Source: Desulfovibrio sp. JC010 (GTDB taxonomy: Bacteria > Desulfobacterota > Desulfovibrionia > Desulfovibrionales > Desulfovibrionaceae). From it: DNA of 42,095 nucleotides. Position 1 is the stretch's first letter, and each line of letters begins with the position of its first letter. The notes below the pieces were generated by a model. The model was given only the letters and a program-made list of their open reading frames with translations. It did no database searches and was not told the origin of the DNA. Position numbers and translations under genes: made by a program. The stretch lies in the NCBI RefSeq assembly GCF_010470675.1, contig NZ_VOIQ01000023.1:1-42095 (forward strand), written 5' to 3'. Below, piece by piece: positions 38,224-42,095 of this stretch.

Positions 38224-40470
38224 CTGCCAAGCGGAAGATTCGCAAAAGAGATTTCCGGCATGTTCTGGTTATTTTTAGCCGTATTTCTTTTTATAAGCAT
38301 GTACTCCTACCATCCGGGGGACCCGACCCTCAATCAGGCTGTCAGCGGAAGCTGGAAAGTCAAAAATCTCATCGGACCCGCCGGGTCTTATTCCGCCGGG
38401 ATTCTGGTGGATTTTCTCGGACTCGGTTCATGGCTGGTTCCGTTTTATTTTCTTTTTCTCGGAATTACTTCATTTCTTCCCGGCCTGCGTCAGCCGTGGT
38501 GGCGTTGGATAGGACTTATCCTTCTTTATGTCTGCCTGTTGGCCTGGGCCTCTCATCCGTGGCTGGTGCCGTATCAGAAAGTTCTTGCCGTTCATGAGGG
38601 CGGTTTTTTGGGAGGCTTATTTTCCAAGTGGTCTTTCAAATACCTGAACCCCGTAGGTGCCTTTCTGGTCTGGCTGTTTATCAGCCTTGCCGGGATTCAG
38701 CTGACCCTTAATCTCAGCTGGGCCTCCATCGGCAAGCGTATACGTTCTCTGCTTACAGATTTCTTCCTTAAGAATAAGGAGCGTGTGGAGCGCAAGGCTA
38801 AGCGCATGAAGGCGGAGCAGAAGATCAAGCGGGCCGAGCGCAAAAAGGCCAAGGCCGAAGCAAAGGCCCGCCGTGAGGCTGAAGCCGAACTTGAAGCAGA
38901 GCAGGAAGCTGAAGCGGCGGATGCAGAAGAAGAGGGCGATGCCCTTGTTCTTAAGCCTTTCGACGATAAGCCTGCCAAGAAAGAAAAAGCCAAGGCCAAA
39001 CCCAAAAAAGCCAAAGCCAAGAAGATTGACACCAGCACTGATTTTCCCGCCCTTGATTTTCTGGCCGAGCCCAAGGTTGCCGGGGTGCAGTTTGATCCCA
39101 AGGATCTTGAGGAAAAGACCGAAGCCTTAAAGGTCTGCTTGAAGGATTTTAATATTGACGGTGAAGTTCAGAAGGTTATCCCCGGTCCGGTGGTAACCAT
39201 GTTTGAATTTCGTCCTGCTCCGGGTGTAAAAGTCAGTAAAATTGCCAACCTGACTGACGATATCGCTCTTGCTTTAAAAGCCACTGCGGTGCGTATCGAA
39301 GCCCCCATTCCGGGTAAGGATTCTGTCGGTATCGAGATTCCCAACGACAATCGCCAGACTGTATATTTACGTGAAATTTTTGAGCACAGCTGTTTTACCA
39401 AGTCCAAGTCCGCGCTGACCATGGCTCTTGGTAAGGATATTCAGGGTGAACCAGTTTCCGCCGACCTCGCAAAAATGCCGCACCTGCTCGTTGCAGGGGC
39501 TACCGGGGCCGGTAAAAGTGTCTGCCTGAACGGTCTGCTCATGTCCATGCTTTACAAGGCCGGACCGGAAGAGCTCAAGCTGTTGCTCATCGACCCCAAA
39601 CGCATTGAGTTGGCTGTGTATGCCAGCCTGCCGCATCTTGTGCATCCCGTGGTCACCGATATGGCCCTTGCCAAGTCCGCCCTTGAATGGGCCGTCTTTG
39701 AGATGGACAAGCGATACGAGAATATGGCCCGCCTCGGCGTGCGCAATATCGCCAGTTACAACGAAAAGCTGGCCAAGTCCGGTGATGATCTTCCAGAAGA
39801 GTTGGAAGATCTTGAACCCATGCCGTATCTGGTCATCATTGTGGACGAGCTGGCCGACCTCATGCTCACTGCCGGAAAGGAAGTGGAAATCAGCATCGTG
39901 CGTCTGGCGCAGCTGGCCCGTGCTGCCGGGATTCACATCATCCTCGCCACCCAGCGTCCGTCCGTTGATGTCGTAACCGGGCTGATCAAGGCTAACTTCC
40001 CGACCCGTATTTCTTTTCAGGTAACCTCCAAGCACGACTCACGCACCATTCTCGATATGGTCGGTGCGGAGAAGTTGCTTGGACGCGGTGACATGCTTTT
40101 CAAACCCAGCGGTTCCAAGCTGCGCAGGCTGCATGGTGCCCTTGTTGAAGATGACGAGATCAAGGGCGTAGTGGATTTTTGGAAGAAGAAATATCCGCAG
40201 GATTTCGAACTCGATTTCACTGACTGGAAAGATTCCGACCAGTCCGGACCCGGTGCCGGATCAATGCCCGGAGAATCCGATGACCCGGTCTACAACGAGG
40301 CCGTTCAGTTTGTTATGGAGCAGGGCAAAGCTTCTATTTCTCTCCTGCAGCGTCGTTTCCGCATCGGATTCAACCGAGCTGCCCGGTTTATCGAACAGAT
40401 GGAACAGGACGGCATTCTCGGCCCGCAGGATGGCAGCAAGCCGCGCATAGTACTTGTTACTAAAGATTAG
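38224..40470 (+). CDS. ftsK: FtsK/SpoIIIE DNA translocase (non-ATG start probable)
   Basis: About 748 aa if started at the CTG at 38224, 736 aa from the first in-frame ATG (38260). GGAGG (38211-38215) is 8 bp before the CTG, and the extra residues PSGRFAKEISG resemble the usual lead-in of FtsK proteins, so the CTG is favoured. Four membrane helices (residues to about 160), a Lys/Glu/Ala-rich linker (about 165-250), a motor domain with Walker A GATGAGKSVCLNG, Walker B LVIIVDELADLM and ATQRPS, and a gamma winged helix at the end (LQRRFRIGFNRAARFIEQME) that reads KOPS-like sites. Chromosome segregation at the septum. Confidence 0.93.
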   Translation: MPSGRFAKEISGMFWLFLAVFLFISMYSYHPGDPTLNQAVSGSWKVKNLIGPAGSYSAGILVDFLGLGSWLVPFYFLFLGITSFLPGLRQPWWRWIGLILLYVCLLAWASHPWLVPYQKVLAVHEGGFLGGLFSKWSFKYLNPVGAFLVWLFISLAGIQLTLNLSWASIGKRIRSLLTDFFLKNKERVERKAKRMKAEQKIKRAERKKAKAEAKARREAEAELEAEQEAEAADAEEEGDALVLKPFDDKPAKKEKAKAKPKKAKAKKIDTSTDFPALDFLAEPKVAGVQFDPKDLEEKTEALKVCLKDFNIDGEVQKVIPGPVVTMFEFRPAPGVKVSKIANLTDDIALALKATAVRIEAPIPGKDSVGIEIPNDNRQTVYLREIFEHSCFTKSKSALTMALGKDIQGEPVSADLAKMPHLLVAGATGAGKSVCLNGLLMSMLYKAGPEELKLLLIDPKRIELAVYASLPHLVHPVVTDMALAKSALEWAVFEMDKRYENMARLGVRNIASYNEKLAKSGDDLPEELEDLEPMPYLVIIVDELADLMLTAGKEVEISIVRLAQLARAAGIHIILATQRPSVDVVTGLIKANFPTRISFQVTSKHDSRTILDMVGAEKLLGRGDMLFKPSGSKLRRLHGALVEDDEIKGVVDFWKKKYPQDFELDFTDWKDSDQSGPGAGSMPGESDDPVYNEAVQFVMEQGKASISLLQRRFRIGFNRAARFIEQMEQDGILGPQDGSKPRIVLVTKD

Positions 40471-40542
40471 CCTTCGGCGACACCACAGGTCTCGCGTATC
40501 CGTAAGACTCGAAGCAAAGCTTCTCGCCGAACGGCTACGAGG

Positions 40543-40612
40543 CCTGCCGGGGGCCTTAAACCCTTTTTGTAAAAAGGGTTCAAGAATCCCAAAAACTTTT
40601 ATTATGCTTCGC
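40543..40612. repeat. REP-like hairpin repeat, copy B (inverted)
   Basis: Reverse complement of the copy A core, with an AAACCCTTTTT/AAAAAGGGTT hairpin and CCTGCCGGGGGCC. Lies between ftsK and the convergent ATC-hydrolase gene. Confidence 0.75.
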
Positions 40613-40663
40613 AGTTTAAATTTTAAGACCGCAATATTAAAAATATTGTGGTCTTTTTTTAGG

Positions 40664-41131
40664 TTATTTCCAAATAAACTTAAACGGGCAACAGTCTCCG
40701 CCTTCTGCGAGGGTGGTGTCTCTGACCATGCTTAATTTATCGTTGTAGCCTTTGGCGAAAGGTTCGTCGCGGGAGCAGGAGAGCAGGGTGCATAGTTCTT
40801 CGGGCAAGCCCATTTCGCGGTATGATTCCTGATAGCGGCAGCGGACTACTTTGATTGTCAGTTCATTGCCGTTGATGGAGATGTCGCTGACTTCGATGGC
40901 GTCTTCTTTTTTCCAGATTTCCACCACTGTGGAAAAATGTTCGAGATTCGGCGTGTCTACGGATGCGGCGAATCCCTGTCCGGCTTTGCGGGCTGATTTT
41001 TGCAGGTTTTCGGTTATGATTTGCAGGGCTTGTTCTTTACCCAGCTGTTCGGACATGGTTGCGTAGAGTTCGCCGTAAAGCTCGGCTTCGATCAAGCGGC
41101 GGGAAATTTGTGATACAGGTTGTACTTTCAT
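40664..41131 (-). CDS. L-2-amino-thiazoline-4-carboxylic acid hydrolase-like protein
   Basis: 155 aa. Resembles the ATC-hydrolase family: an N-terminal helical domain (SQISRRLIEAELYGELYATMSEQLGKEQALQIITENL), a central VVRCRYQESYREMGLPEELCTLLSCSRDEPFAKGYND segment, and GGDCCPFKF at the end, with conserved cysteines. Family members hydrolyse thiazoline rings in Pseudomonas cysteine production, but many homologues have unknown substrates. The ATG at 41131 is taken; a TTG two codons upstream is less likely. Divergent from lolA. Confidence 0.72.
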   Translation of the reverse strand: MKVQPVSQISRRLIEAELYGELYATMSEQLGKEQALQIITENLQKSARKAGQGFAASVDTPNLEHFSTVVEIWKKEDAIEVSDISINGNELTIKVVRCRYQESYREMGLPEELCTLLSCSRDEPFAKGYNDKLSMVRDTTLAEGGDCCPFKFIWK

Positions 41132-41191
41132 AATCAATCCAAAAGGGTTAAGGGTGGTTCTGTAGATGAACCCGAATTCACGAGGAGAATA

Positions 41192-41836
41192 ATGCGATTC
41201 AGGATTTTAATACTTGTTATCTCGGCTCTGCTTTCCTTCAGCACAGTAGCGATTGCTGATGATTTGACCACCGAGATTCAGAAAACATACGATTCCATTA
41301 AAACTTTCAGTGCGGATTTTACCCAGACTTTGACCAATGCCGCAAGTAAGGAACAGGACATCCGTTCCGGCAAAATTGTTTTCAAGCAACCTTCTTTGCT
41401 GCGCTGGGAATCCGTGAAACCGGAACCGGAACTGCTCATTGTGGGCGAATCTATTGTCTGGGATTATTTTCCGGAAGATGAGCTGGCCCTGAAATACCGC
41501 ACCAAGCAGCTTTTCAATTCCAAAACCATGATCAAATTCATCTCCGGGCAGGCTAAGCTGGAAGAGGATTTTGTGGTTGAAAATCAGGGCGATGACAACG
41601 GGCTGATCAAGCTCAAATTGCTGCCCCTTGAACCTGAAACAGGCATGGTGCTGGCTTTCGCGTGGATTGATCCTGATAAAAAAATGATGAGCAAAGTGCT
41701 GGTAGTTGACTTCTACGGCAACGGAAATGAAGTTGCCATGAGCAACATTGAAATCGATCCCGATGTGGATGACTCAGTATTCGAATTCACCCCGCCCGAA
41801 GGCGTGGACGTGGAAGATAATACGAAAGTTAAGTAA
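41192..41836 (+). CDS. lolA: LolA, outer-membrane lipoprotein carrier
   Basis: 214 aa. Periplasmic chaperone moving lipoproteins from LolCDE to the outer membrane. Signal peptide of about 23 residues, then DDLTTEIQKTYDSIKTFSADFTQTL, the SGKIVFKQPSLLRWESVKPEPELLIVGESIVWDYFPE half-barrel strands and MVLAFAWIDPDKKMMSKVLVVDFYGNGNEVAMSNIEI. Start ATG at 41192 with GAGGAG; the upstream extension is non-coding. Followed by a strong terminator. Confidence 0.92.
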   Translation: MRFRILILVISALLSFSTVAIADDLTTEIQKTYDSIKTFSADFTQTLTNAASKEQDIRSGKIVFKQPSLLRWESVKPEPELLIVGESIVWDYFPEDELALKYRTKQLFNSKTMIKFISGQAKLEEDFVVENQGDDNGLIKLKLLPLEPETGMVLAFAWIDPDKKMMSKVLVVDFYGNGNEVAMSNIEIDPDVDDSVFEFTPPEGVDVEDNTKVK

Positions 41837-41854
41837 TTTTTATTTACTGAAATT

Positions 41855-41890
41855 AAAAGCCCGGATTTGAAATCAAATCCGGGCTTTTTA
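41855..41890 (+). terminator. Rho-independent terminator after lolA
   Basis: AAAAGCCCGGATTTGA and TCAAATCCGGGCTTTT form a 16-bp perfect stem with a two-base loop, then further Ts. Confidence 0.92.
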
Positions 41891-41917
41891 GTTTAATAAT
41901 TATTAATCGTAACCAGC

Positions 41918-41965
41918 GGCGAAGCCTTAATAAAAAGTTTTTCTGGCCCTCGGAGAGCCGCCGGA
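41918..41965. repeat. REP-like hairpin repeat, copy C (shortened)
   Basis: Shares GGCGAAGCCTTAATAAAAAGTTTTT with copies A and B, and has GGCCCTCGGAGAGCCGCCGG at the other end, but lacks the central AAACCC hairpin. It lies directly beside the IS110-type transposase remnant. Confidence 0.6.
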
Positions 41966-41986
41966 GCAACGGTGGCAAAAGTCAAG

Positions 41987-42095
41987 CTACGCAGGCTGCT
42001 CAGACCAATATTGGTCGTTAGCAATTAGGGCATTCAAAATGCCAAGTAACTTTCTCATTGATGCGACCATCGCAACTTTATGAGCTTTGCCAGCG
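41987..42095 (-). CDS. IS110-type transposase, C-terminal end (partial, cut by window)
   Basis: The minus strand encodes AGKAHKVAMVASMRKLLGILN then ALIANDQYWSEQPA and a stop at 41987. The pattern KVAxVAxMRKLLxILNA is the distinctive C-terminus of IS110/IS116/IS902 (DEDD-type) transposases. Only 35 residues are inside the window, so integrity of the element cannot be judged. It sits 22 bp from a REP-like repeat. Confidence 0.8.
   Translation of the reverse strand, partial: AGKAHKVAMVASMRKLLGILNALIANDQYWSEQPA

Noticed and set aside
39367-40035. 222-codon minus-strand frame inside ftsK
   Set aside because: Antisense to the conserved FtsK motor domain; a shadow of biased codon use.

Overview
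Organism. The window looks like a chromosome segment of a marine Desulfovibrio-like bacterium (Desulfovibrionales). This is inferred from moderate GC content, the chromosomal gene content (lptFG, engB, aroQ, efp, ftsK, lolA, NikK/NikL-type nickel genes, a dual-receiver HD-GYP protein, many sensor kinases), a permuted-free tmRNA with tag ANDNYDYAMAA, and interspersed hairpin repeats next to genes. The species cannot be fixed without a database search.

Layout. (1) 1-7147, minus strand: a tightly overlapping IncP/Ti-type conjugation operon, small ORF-traK-traL-traM-trbB-C-D-E-J-L, cut by the left edge. (2) 7148-8576: an AT-rich control region with a 54-aa gene, a small HTH gene and a family of TGCTAA-N-TTAGCA palindromes placed in front of each of these transcription units. 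(3) 8577-19834: a cargo-like block with PepSY and YciI-like secreted proteins, a DedA-LssY_C fusion coupled to a GT2 glycosyltransferase, an MFS transporter, a DUF2920 alpha/beta hydrolase, a DUF4405 membrane protein, a SpoIIE-type phosphatase, an odd ferredoxin, and an OmpR-type two-component system. Five 27-bp tripartite operators (ATTAY-N6-ATTACA-N4-YGTAAT) precede these genes in a constant orientation, which suggests one regulon driven by the resident response regulator. (4) 20141-22408: AlpA-like regulator, a membrane/coiled-coil protein and a P4-type tyrosine integrase, ending next to the 3' end of the tmRNA gene (22636-22995). (5) 22996-42095: ordinary chromosome, with tandem tmRNA promoters, signalling and envelope genes, two tandem tRNA-Met(CAT) genes, uppP, lptFG, engB, aroQ, efp, ftsK, lolA, three copies of a REP-like hairpin repeat, and the C-terminal end of an IS110-type transposase at the right edge.

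How it fits together. The most economical reading is that everything left of the tmRNA 3' end is one integrative and conjugative element inserted in ssrA, carrying IncP-like mating genes under a TGCTAA-palindrome regulator and, as cargo, a self-contained two-component regulon of envelope genes. The left attachment site is not in the window, so this remains an inference; a smaller int-alpA island beside an unrelated conjugation module is the main alternative.
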